Source of the DNA: Bacteroidota bacterium
GTDB taxonomy: Bacteria > Bacteroidota > Bacteroidia > Chitinophagales > Chitinophagaceae
Length of the DNA stretch: 64,000 nt
Direction of reading: 5' to 3'
NCBI GenBank assembly: GCA_947456625.1
Contig: CANGQJ010000009.1
Span: 1-64,000, forward strand
Positions 27,900 through 36,037 of the stretch are shown piece after piece (positions within the stretch are counted from its first letter, which is position 1; the number at the start of each line of letters is the position of its first letter). The notes below the pieces were generated by a model. That model saw only the letters and a list, made by a program, of their open reading frames with translations. It did not search any database and was not told the DNA's origin. A program made the translations under genes and the position numbers.

Positions 27900-29279
27900 A
27901 TGAAAAATATTATTTGTTTATTTATTTTTTGTGCTTTTATAAATAGCACAAAATTACTTGCACATGCAGGTGGGCACTTTCATAAAGGAGACGTTGTTGC
28001 TTTAAGTGTGTGGAAATTAAATTCTGGTGAAAATGTACGAGGTAATTTTTCTTTTGCAAAAGGAAATGTAATTTTTATTGAACAAGAGGAGGGTGTTTTC
28101 AAGTCAATTTTATTTAGTGATTTGATTCCTGCAGATCAAAAACGTGCAATGCTTAAAATTGATAAGTTCATTCAAATTAATAAAATCAAATACGATAATA
28201 ATGTGCCAGAAAATTTTTATTGGCCAAAACTATTGCCAATATTCATTTTTGTATTATTAATTTTATTGTCATTTCTTTTTAAGAACTTTAAATTTTTCTT
28301 TTTAAATTCTAAATTAGGGCTAAGTATTACAAGCTGCTTTTTATTAATATCCATTTTAATTGCGTGTAGCAAATCGGAAAGTAATACAACAGGATCAAGT
28401 TCTACAATTGTTCCTGCACTTCCTAAGACCAGTTACTTATTTATTGATTCTGCGTTTAACGTATTTAAACCTGCCATAAGTACACGTTGGGATGATAACT
28501 ATTTTTATGTAGCTTCTACAGGAATTCCAAATCATAATATGATGATAGGCATTACGAACTGGCAACAACAAGTTCCTATTACTCAGCCATATAATGGAAC
28601 CAATAGTTGGTCTATACCTTTACAACCTGTATATGCAGCCATACCATTAAGTACAAAAACGAATTTGATGAAAGGAGCAGTTGCGGTTGCTGTTAATGGC
28701 ATTCCAATTTTTAATGCATTAAATAATAGAGGCGAGGACTCCTATAAAATTGGTGAATTAGATAACTGGGGTGGACACTGTGGAAAAGGGGATGATTATC
28801 ATTACCATGCAGCACCATTGCATTTATCAACCTTAAATGGATTAAAACCAATTGCATTTGCTGTTGATGGTTTTCCAGTTTACGGCTCCAAAGAGCCGGA
28901 TGGTTCAATAATGAATGCACTAGATACTTGCCATGGGCATGTTGGTACCAATGGGGTTTATCATTACCATGGGACTACCGAGTATCCTTATGTAGTTGGT
29001 GCTATGAAAGGCAAGGTTACATTGGATCCAGCAACTACTGCACCAGAAAATCAAGTGATACCTCAAGCATTTACTAAGCCAGTACGTCCTGCTACTAATC
29101 CTATAAACGGAGCCTTCATTACCGATTTTGTTGCAGTAGGTACCAATGGGTATAACCTTACCTATAAAATTGGCAGTAAAAGTGGTTATGTAAAATACAG
29201 TTGGGATGCAAATAATAAATACACTTTTATATTGATAGATACTGCAGGCGTTTCCGTAACTAACAGTTATCAACGATAG
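27900..29279 (+). CDS. YHYH-domain protein with N-terminal SHD1-like and membrane region (apparent fusion)
   Basis: 459 residues. A signal peptide (ends KLLA, about 21) exposes HAGGHFHKGD. A small beta domain (about 28-85, GNFSFAKGNVIFIEQEEG, then DLIPADQKR) resembles SHD1 modules. A membrane helix follows at about 108-126, then a second hydrophobic stretch ending SILIACSKSES at about 155, which looks exactly like a lipoprotein signal although it is internal. The rest is a YHYH domain: GDDYHYHAAPLHL at about 297, and CHGHVGTNGVYHYHG at about 343-360. His/Cys richness suggests metal binding. Family function is unknown. It is coupled to the PEBP lipoprotein gene. Confidence 0.82.
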   Translation: MKNIICLFIFCAFINSTKLLAHAGGHFHKGDVVALSVWKLNSGENVRGNFSFAKGNVIFIEQEEGVFKSILFSDLIPADQKRAMLKIDKFIQINKIKYDNNVPENFYWPKLLPIFIFVLLILLSFLFKNFKFFFLNSKLGLSITSCFLLISILIACSKSESNTTGSSSTIVPALPKTSYLFIDSAFNVFKPAISTRWDDNYFYVASTGIPNHNMMIGITNWQQQVPITQPYNGTNSWSIPLQPVYAAIPLSTKTNLMKGAVAVAVNGIPIFNALNNRGEDSYKIGELDNWGGHCGKGDDYHYHAAPLHLSTLNGLKPIAFAVDGFPVYGSKEPDGSIMNALDTCHGHVGTNGVYHYHGTTEYPYVVGAMKGKVTLDPATTAPENQVIPQAFTKPVRPATNPINGAFITDFVAVGTNGYNLTYKIGSKSGYVKYSWDANNKYTFILIDTAGVSVTNSYQR

Positions 29280-29281
29280 TG

Positions 29282-31765
29282 TTATTTTTTCCTTTCTATA
29301 TCTTTATTTAATTCCTCAATGTCAACGGGTCTTTCGGTATTGTCACCTAATAAATATTTAGAGAAATAGTCCGCTGTTCTCCAAAACCAATATTCATTCA
29401 TGTCACCAAAACCATGACGTTGGGTTGGGAGAATTAACATATCAAAACGCTTATTGGCTTTAATTAATGCATTTACTACACGAATGGTATTTGCTGGATG
29501 AACGTTGTTGTCAATTTCACCATGAATTAATAATAATTTCCCTTTTAAATTTTTCGCAATGTCTGGGTTTTTATCAATCATGTATGTAAAAGTAGTATCG
29601 CCTTTATCAGAAATATTTTCTTTTACGCCATTGTGCTTTTCACTCCACCATCTATTATAAATACTATTATCGTGATTGCCAGCATTACTAACAGCCACTT
29701 TGAAAATATCAGGATATACTAACATTGCAGCAGTGCTCATAAAACCACCTCCACTATGACCGTGAATACCCACTTTGTCTCGGTCGATAAAATGAAATCT
29801 ATCTGCCAATTGTTCAATAGTTGCTTTTTTATCTGCCAAGCCGTAATCTCTTAAGTTATTATATCCGTAATTATGATACCATTTGCTTCGTGCTGGGTTG
29901 CCTCCACGGTTACCAAGTGTAATTACAACAAATCCAAGTTGTGCAAGTCTATCAATACGGTCCATACCCTTGCTAAAACTTTTATTAACCGATTCGGTTT
30001 GAGGTCCAGGATAAACGTATTCTATGATTGGATATTTTTTAGTGCTATCAAAATCATAAGGTTTATACATTACGCCAAAAATATCCGTAATCCCATCGTC
30101 TGCTTTTACTTTAAAGGTTTCAGGAAATTTATAACCTGCAGCAAATAAAGAACTTAAATCAGATGTTTCTAAATCCATTAATTTTTTCCCATCGGTTGCA
30201 TATAAGCTAGAAACGGGCGCAGTATTCACTCTTGAGCTCGTATTTACAAAGAAACTTTTTTTATCGTTTACCGTAAAGCTATGATCAAAATTTCCTGGAT
30301 TTAATAATTGCAACCCCGATCCGTCAAAATTTACTTTGTATAAGTGTAAGTAATAAGGATCTTCTTTGGTGTTGGCATTTGCATTTTCTTTTCCATTTGC
30401 CGAAAAATATACAATTCTTTTTTCTTCGTCAATTGAAATGACATCTTCTATATGCCAGGGTCCTTGTGTGATTTGGTTTTTTAATTTACCGTCCTTGTCA
30501 TATAAATATAAATGAGCCCAGCCATCACGTTCACTCCATTCAATAAACTCTTCGGAATTTTTTATAATACCTGGTTTTTTAATTTCAACATATGTGTTCA
30601 AACTTTCTTCTACCAAAGTTTTTACATTGCCAGTATTAATATCCACAACGCATTGATCAATTTTTTTGAGATCTCTGCTTGTTCTTGCCAAATACAATTT
30701 ATCGTTTGTTCCTAACCAAATACTTGGTTTATGTTCGTCATCTCTAGTATTTACATTTGTTGTTTTATTCCATACCGAAATATCTTGATCCTTAAATAAT
30801 GAAACATTAATTTCCTTAAAACTATAATTGTTCATATCCACAATCATTAAATGATCAACTGGCGCTTCTTTTTCACCTGGCATCCAATATTTGTATGTTT
30901 CAAGTGTAGGTCTTGGATCTGCAATACTATTAATTACCCATAAGTCTTTTACTTTTCTATTGTCAACTTTAGTAATTGCTAAATGTTTACTATCCTCGCT
31001 CCACATGCCATATACTGCCTTTCTTTTGTTTTTATTTTTTTCAACATCTACATTTGTTTCTCCGCCACCACCATAAGCACTTTCACTATGCCAACTATAG
31101 TTTTGAATACCGTCGGTTGTAATTACATGCTCTATTATAGTAGTATCATCTTCGTTTTTTAAAGCTTTTTCGTAATTGGCTCTATCCATATAATACAGGT
31201 TAAAGTTTCTGCCAAATACAATTGTTTTTTCGTCGGGAGATATGTTGGCCCAGTTCGCTTTTTTCTTAGATTTCTTATAACCCACTAATTCATTTAGTTG
31301 TTCTGTTACAAGGTTGTATTCGAAATAAAATGTCTTTTTAATTTTTTCCGGTTTTGCGTCTTTTTTTACTTCCTCATCTTTATTTATTTCAATTGTACTC
31401 TTTACTTCAAATTGAATCCAGTTTTCATCTTTGACAAATTTAATAGAATCAATAGGTAAATGTTGACCATCAAATGGGTCCTTAATTATTTTAGTTAATT
31501 CGGCAGCAATTTTATCGCGGTTAAACATTGCCTTTTTTTCATTTTTTAAAGGGTCTACAATATTCCATTGTTTGCCTTCACTTGTTTCGTAAGTATACCA
31601 AAATTTATTTGATTGCTTAAGCCAGTGTGGATCTACGGATAATGAAAAAATCATTTTGTCCAATTTTTTTGGAGAAAAACGAGCAGCTAAACTATAGTTT
31701 GCTTTTTGTTGCCCAAAACCAATAAATGGAACGAATAACAGTAATAAGTAAAAAATTTTACGCAT
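29282..31765 (-). CDS. Secreted S9 family prolyl oligopeptidase/DPP-IV-like peptidase
   Basis: 827 residues with a signal peptide (ends FIGFGQ, about 19). An eight-blade DPP-IV propeller fills about 60-560, followed by the catalytic alpha/beta hydrolase domain. The nucleophile Ser is in GHSGGGFMS at about 669, Asp in GEIDNNVHP at about 750, and His in QRHGFG at about 784, so the triad is complete. It probably removes dipeptides from exported peptides, complementing the tricorn protease. It converges with the YHYH gene (2 bases between stops), and no terminator is visible between them. Confidence 0.92.
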   Translation of the reverse strand: MRKIFYLLLLFVPFIGFGQQKANYSLAARFSPKKLDKMIFSLSVDPHWLKQSNKFWYTYETSEGKQWNIVDPLKNEKKAMFNRDKIAAELTKIIKDPFDGQHLPIDSIKFVKDENWIQFEVKSTIEINKDEEVKKDAKPEKIKKTFYFEYNLVTEQLNELVGYKKSKKKANWANISPDEKTIVFGRNFNLYYMDRANYEKALKNEDDTTIIEHVITTDGIQNYSWHSESAYGGGGETNVDVEKNKNKRKAVYGMWSEDSKHLAITKVDNRKVKDLWVINSIADPRPTLETYKYWMPGEKEAPVDHLMIVDMNNYSFKEINVSLFKDQDISVWNKTTNVNTRDDEHKPSIWLGTNDKLYLARTSRDLKKIDQCVVDINTGNVKTLVEESLNTYVEIKKPGIIKNSEEFIEWSERDGWAHLYLYDKDGKLKNQITQGPWHIEDVISIDEEKRIVYFSANGKENANANTKEDPYYLHLYKVNFDGSGLQLLNPGNFDHSFTVNDKKSFFVNTSSRVNTAPVSSLYATDGKKLMDLETSDLSSLFAAGYKFPETFKVKADDGITDIFGVMYKPYDFDSTKKYPIIEYVYPGPQTESVNKSFSKGMDRIDRLAQLGFVVITLGNRGGNPARSKWYHNYGYNNLRDYGLADKKATIEQLADRFHFIDRDKVGIHGHSGGGFMSTAAMLVYPDIFKVAVSNAGNHDNSIYNRWWSEKHNGVKENISDKGDTTFTYMIDKNPDIAKNLKGKLLLIHGEIDNNVHPANTIRVVNALIKANKRFDMLILPTQRHGFGDMNEYWFWRTADYFSKYLLGDNTERPVDIEELNKDIERKK

Positions 31766-31802
31766 AGGATTATTTTAGAACAAGGAAAATAGTAAAAATA
31801 TA

Positions 31803-31938
31803 TTAATCTACAAGCCAGACAAGCGGATTTCTAATGGGTAGGTTTCGGATTACCTCTTCGTTTGTTGGAAAATGGTTTAATTGCTCCCAAGTTTTAAGCC
31901 AGTTAAGTTCGTTATATGCTTGATATCCAAACAAATCA
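31803..31938 (-). pseudogene. Possible C-terminal remnant of an unidentified gene
   Basis: The minus frame ending at 31803 encodes about 45 protein-like residues (YNELNWLKTWEQLNHF, then EEVIRNLPIRNPLVWLVD and stop). Upstream of 31938 the same frame only mirrors kduI coding sequence and loses protein character. It looks like the tail of a gene cut off where the kduI fragment begins. I do not recognise the family. It could be a chance open frame. Confidence 0.35.
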
Positions 31939-32352
31939 ATGACAAAAGCCGAAGCTTCGCCTGTACATTTAGGGGATTTTAGTACGTCAAATAAAAGAAC
32001 CATTTACAAATACATACACAACGACGGGATACAAAGTTGTCAATTAGTAATGGGCTTAACTACATTGGAAGAAGGGTGTGTTTGGAATTCTGTTCCACCT
32101 CATACGCATATACGCCGAATGGAAGCTTATTTTTATTTTGATTTAAATTCGGCGCATCGTGTGATGCACTTTATGGGGGAACCTCAAGAAACAAGACACT
32201 TGGTGGTAGCTAATAATGAAGCAGTTTTGTCTGCTCCTTGGAGTATGCACTTTGGTGTTGGCACTTCTAATTATGGGTTTATTTGGGGAATGGCAGGGGA
32301 AAACAAAGAATTCACCGACATGGACCCTGTAGCTATTGCAAGCATTAAATAA
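31939..32352 (+). pseudogene. kduI: 5-dehydro-4-deoxy-D-glucuronate isomerase (KduI), C-terminal half only
   Basis: 137 residues that match the second half of KduI from [19 protein letters not shown] to the end. Full KduI is about 280 residues, and the N-terminal half is absent; the same frame has a TGA three codons before the ATG. All four metal ligands of the family are kept: His-His-Glu in [12 protein letters not shown] and His in WSMHFGVGT. KduI isomerises the unsaturated uronate product of pectin, alginate-like or glycosaminoglycan breakdown. It is either a truncated pseudogene or a minimal cupin. The break coincides with the gene remnant on the other strand. Confidence 0.75.
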
Positions 32353-32494
32353 TTTTTGAGATTAAATTTTATCTATTATTGACTGCAATCGATATCGTAA
32401 ATATTGCGACTCTTTTTTAATGTTATTTTAGAATTATATTAGAACTTACAAGTCTGCGTAATGCAAATTAATAACAGATTTAATTTTTTAAAAC

Positions 32495-33478
32495 ATGGAA
32501 AAGTCAAGAATAGATTTACCAATAGGCGTAACCTTAGACCGATTTATTAAGAGTAAAGAAGTTGAATATCCTTCGGCAGTTGGTGCTTTTTCGCAATTAT
32601 TAAGAGACATTGCCTTGGCTGCTAAAGTAGTTAATAGAGAATTAAATAAAGCAGGCCTTATTGATATTATGGGGAATGCGGGAAATTATAACACGGCTGG
32701 CGATGAGCAAAAAAAATTAGATATACTTGCAAATATTCGTTTTATAAGAGCTTTAAGTAAAGGCGGAGAGGTTTGTGGGATTATTTCAGAAGAAAATGAA
32801 TCTTTTATAGATTTAGAAAATGACGGAAACTATATTGTTGCTATTGATCCGTTGGATGGCTCAAGTAATATTGATGTAAATGTATCGGTGGGAACTATTT
32901 TTTCAATTTATAAGCGAATAACAGCAGTAAATAATCCTTTAACCGATGCTGATTTTTTGCAAAAGGGAAGATTACAAATTGCATCAGGTTATATACTTTA
33001 CGGGCCTTCTTCTATGTTGGTTTTTACAACTGGTAACGGTGTAAATGGATTTACTTACGAACCTTCATTGGGTGAGTTTGTATTATCTAATTCAAACATA
33101 CAATGTAAACAAGACGGTAATATGTATTCTATAAATGAAGGGCTTTCTAATTCAATTTTAGATCCAAAAGCTAAGCAATATTTACAATTCTGTAAAGACA
33201 ATGAATATACTGCAAGGTATATTGGGTCCTTAGTTGCCGATTTTCATAGAAATTTATTAAAAGGGGGAATTTATTTGTATCCTGCTACTACCAAATATCC
33301 AAAAGGTAAGTTAAGGCTTATGTTTGAATCCAATGCTTTGGCCTTTGTGATTGAACAAGCAGGCGGTAAAGCCACTAATGGTGAAATGGATATTTTAGAT
33401 ATACAACCTACGCATATTCACTTTACTACGCCGCTTTATATTGGGTCAAAAAATATGGTTAGTAAGTTGATAAATTAA
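32495..33478 (+). CDS. fbp: Fructose-1,6-bisphosphatase, class I
   Basis: 327 residues, normal length. Metal-site motifs are present: GIISEENES, then AIDPLDGSSNIDVNVSVGT at about 115-133. The substrate-site ARYIGSLVADFHRNLLKGG comes later (in pieces ARYIGSLVADFHRN and LLKGGIYLYPA), along with KLRLMFESNALAFVIEQAGG (seen as KLRLMFESNA and FVIEQAGG). It hydrolyses fructose 1,6-bisphosphate to fructose 6-phosphate, the committed gluconeogenic step, in the cytoplasm. It is a single gene between two broken genes; it looks intact and core. Confidence 0.96.
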   Translation: MEKSRIDLPIGVTLDRFIKSKEVEYPSAVGAFSQLLRDIALAAKVVNRELNKAGLIDIMGNAGNYNTAGDEQKKLDILANIRFIRALSKGGEVCGIISEENESFIDLENDGNYIVAIDPLDGSSNIDVNVSVGTIFSIYKRITAVNNPLTDADFLQKGRLQIASGYILYGPSSMLVFTTGNGVNGFTYEPSLGEFVLSNSNIQCKQDGNMYSINEGLSNSILDPKAKQYLQFCKDNEYTARYIGSLVADFHRNLLKGGIYLYPATTKYPKGKLRLMFESNALAFVIEQAGGKATNGEMDILDIQPTHIHFTTPLYIGSKNMVSKLIN

Positions 33479-33548
33479 TCTATTTTCAATGAAACATATT
33501 TAACTTAAATAAAGGTTTTTAATGATTTATAATGAATATAAAATAAAC

Positions 33549-34100
33549 ATGAATCTAAAATTATTTGCACAAGTAGGTGTAGTTGTAATTATATTTTTTA
33601 TTGCTTCCTGTGAATCGGCTACTGAAAAAGCAGCAGCAGCAAAAAAAAGATAGTTTATTACACTGCTCAAGTAATTTGCCTGCACGATATGCAAATTCAA
33701 ATACAAAAAGCAGCTCGGATTCTAATTTGGCAGTTAATAATACCCCCACTTCCCATGATGGGATGGTTTTGAAGGATTGGCACCTATTAAGCAATTTGCA
33801 CCCAATGCTTATGGTATATACGATATGGCTGGCAATGTTTGGGAATGGTGTGCTGATTGGTATAGAGAAGATACCTATGCCAGCCAAATAAAAAAAAGTA
33901 GTGCTCAATTAATTATAAATCCAATTGGCCCTAAAGATAGTTATGATCCACAGGAGCCAAATGCACCAAAACGTGTTGTTCGAGGAGGCTCGTTTTTATG
34001 TAACGCATCTTATTGTAAAGGGTATCGAGTTACTGCAAGAATGAAAACTTCACCCGATACTGGACTTGAGCATACTGGATTTAGATGCGTTTCAAAATAA
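33549..34100 (+). pseudogene. Decayed FGE-sulfatase (formylglycine-generating enzyme-like) lipoprotein
   Basis: 33549-33653 encodes a complete lipoprotein signal with lipobox FIASC, then a stop (TAG) after a poly-Ala/Lys stretch. About 33740-34100 encodes the C-terminal third of an FGE-sulfatase domain: GFEGLAPIKQFAPNAYGIYD, GNVWEWCADWY, RVVRGGSFLCNASYCKGYRV and HTGFRCVSK. The middle (about 200 residues of the usual domain) is missing, and the frame changes near 33760. The conserved Cys of the C-terminal part remains. The parent protein would be a 300-400 residue surface lipoprotein of the FGE/GldK-like group. Not functional as it stands. Confidence 0.82.
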
Positions 34101-34152
34101 TTTATCTGTATTTTTATCAGACGAAATTTAGTTATCAATTTAAATATCAGTT

Positions 34153-35244
34153 ATGGCCAACCCAAAAAAGATTAAATATTTTACATTTTTATTGTCTGTT
34201 GTTTTGTCCATGTATAGCATAAAAGTACAAGCTCAAAAGGTTTCTTATAAGGACGGCTATTATGTTATCAAGCAATTTAAATTTAATGATGGTGCCATAT
34301 TAGATTCGGTAAGGATGCATTATTACTATGTGGGTACACCACATTTAAACAAGCAAGGCAACATTGACAATGCTGTTTTAATTATGCATGGAACTGGTGG
34401 TAGTGGCGAAAGTTTATTGTCAGATAATTTTGCCGGAAATTTATTTAATGCAGGGCAAATTTTAGATGCGAGCAAGTATTTTATAATTTTACCCGATGCG
34501 CTTGGTCATGGAAAATCAAGTAAACCAAGTGATGGCTTAAAAATGAATTTTCCAAATTACACTTATGACGATATGGTGGATGCGGACTACTTATTACTTA
34601 CCAATCATTTAAATATTAAACATGCAAGACTTATCATGGGAACATCCATGGGAGCAATGCATACCTGGGTTTTTGGATATCGTTATCCAGACTATATGGA
34701 TGCCCTTATGCCTTTAGCAAGTTTGCCAATAGAAATTGCAGGCAGGAACAGAATTCTTAGAAAAATGATTATTGATGCTATAAAAACCGACCCAGATTGG
34801 AATCACGGTAATTATGTGCAACAACCCAAAATGGCATTAAAGCATGCCCTTGATATCTTAATGATTATGTCTAGTGCTCCATTGCAAATGCAAAAGGAAG
34901 CACCTACTAAAGTTTTGTCTGAGCAATATTTGGATAAGTATATGGCAAATGCAACAAAGGGGAAGGATGTGAATGATATGATTTATCAGTTTGATGCCTC
35001 AAGGGAATATAATCCAGCACCATATTTATCAAAAATTAAAGCACCTTTAGTGGCTATTAATTCCGCAGATGATCAAATAAATCCGCCTGAATTAAAAGTG
35101 TTGGATACTGCTATTACAAAAGTTCAAAAGGGCAAGTATATTTTACTTCCAATTACTTCTGAAACAAGAGGACATGGTACACATTCCCTTCCAAAAATTT
35201 GGGATAGTTCTTTGCAAGCTTTATTAGAGCAAACAAAAAATTAA
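34153..35244 (+). CDS. Secreted MetX-like alpha/beta hydrolase
   Basis: 363 residues with a signal peptide (ends KVQAQ, about 28). The fold is of the homoserine O-acetyltransferase type: LIMHGTGGSGESLL, a nucleophile Ser in LIMGTSMGAMHTW at about 162, Asp in NSADDQINPPE, and His in RGHGTHSLPKIW near the C-terminus. True MetX is cytoplasmic, so export argues for a hydrolase of unknown ester or acyl substrate. The SRAP gene follows 26 bases later on the same strand. Confidence 0.85.
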   Translation: MANPKKIKYFTFLLSVVLSMYSIKVQAQKVSYKDGYYVIKQFKFNDGAILDSVRMHYYYVGTPHLNKQGNIDNAVLIMHGTGGSGESLLSDNFAGNLFNAGQILDASKYFIILPDALGHGKSSKPSDGLKMNFPNYTYDDMVDADYLLLTNHLNIKHARLIMGTSMGAMHTWVFGYRYPDYMDALMPLASLPIEIAGRNRILRKMIIDAIKTDPDWNHGNYVQQPKMALKHALDILMIMSSAPLQMQKEAPTKVLSEQYLDKYMANATKGKDVNDMIYQFDASREYNPAPYLSKIKAPLVAINSADDQINPPELKVLDTAITKVQKGKYILLPITSETRGHGTHSLPKIWDSSLQALLEQTKN

Positions 35245-35270
35245 AAAGCAATTGGCCTTTTTAAATTATC

Positions 35271-35999
35271 ATGTGTTATTATAATACAATTCAAATTCAA
35301 AAGGGGAACCAGGTTACCTTAAACGGGGTAACTAAGGAGCTGCCCCCCATTACAAGACCCTTGCAAAGTGGCTTTGAATATGGAGATTGGGCCATTATTA
35401 GAGCAAACGAAAATGATTTTAATTTTGAATTAGCACATTGGGAATTAATTGCACCTTGGGTTAAAAATACTTTAGAGGTGATGAAGGGCCGTGAAAAATT
35501 TAACACTTTAAATGCAACTGCCGAAAGACTTTTGGAAAGTAAATTGTTTAGACAACCTGCATTAAAACGAAGATGTCTTGTACTTTCTTCAGGTTTTTTT
35601 GAATGGAGGCATTTGAAACAGGAGGGGGCAAAAAAAGACCTCACATATCCTTATTATATTACCATTAAGGACAGACCCTATTTTTTCATGGCTGGTATTT
35701 ATCAACCCTGGGTGGATATTGAATCGGGGGAAGCCATGAATACATTTTCCATAGTTACTACAAAAGCAAATGCATTAATGGAAGTAATTCATAATAAGAA
35801 AAAAAGAATGCCCACAATTTTAAATGAACAACAGGCATCGCAATGGATAAATCCCAATTTATCTGAACAAAGCATTATGCAACTTGCTACCACTCAAGTG
35901 AACGCGCTTGAGATGAATGCCTATACCATAAAAAAAGATTTTAGAACTGCCATAAATCCAACCGAGCCTTTTGAATATAGTGGCTTGTCTGGGTTTTAA
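35271..35999 (+). CDS. SRAP/HMCES-type abasic-site processing protein
   Basis: 242 residues. It begins MCYYN; Cys2 becomes the N-terminal nucleophile after Met removal and forms a thiazolidine crosslink with abasic sites in single-stranded DNA. Other family signatures are present: RCLVLSSGFFEWRH with the catalytic Glu, PYFFMAGIYQPWV, FSIVTTKAN and HNKKKRMPTIL with the catalytic His. The fold is YedK-like (DUF159), cytoplasmic. It lies between a MetX-like hydrolase and a radical SAM gene in a loose + strand unit. Confidence 0.95.
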   Translation: MCYYNTIQIQKGNQVTLNGVTKELPPITRPLQSGFEYGDWAIIRANENDFNFELAHWELIAPWVKNTLEVMKGREKFNTLNATAERLLESKLFRQPALKRRCLVLSSGFFEWRHLKQEGAKKDLTYPYYITIKDRPYFFMAGIYQPWVDIESGEAMNTFSIVTTKANALMEVIHNKKKRMPTILNEQQASQWINPNLSEQSIMQLATTQVNALEMNAYTIKKDFRTAINPTEPFEYSGLSGF

Positions 36000-36012
36000 A
36001 TAAGATATCCCT

Positions 36013-36020
36013 TATTTTTG
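36013..36020 (+). promoter_or_regulatory. -7 promoter element for the radical SAM gene
   Basis: TATTTTTG fits TAnnTTTG and ends 17 bases before the TTG start at 36038. This supports that unusual start codon, since no ATG lies between. Confidence 0.55.
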
Positions 36021-36037
36021 CTTATTAAACCTAAGTA

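Noticed and set aside
34153..35244. Homoserine O-acetyltransferase (metX)
   Set aside because: The fold matches, but a clear signal peptide and no methionine-pathway neighbours argue for an exported hydrolase.
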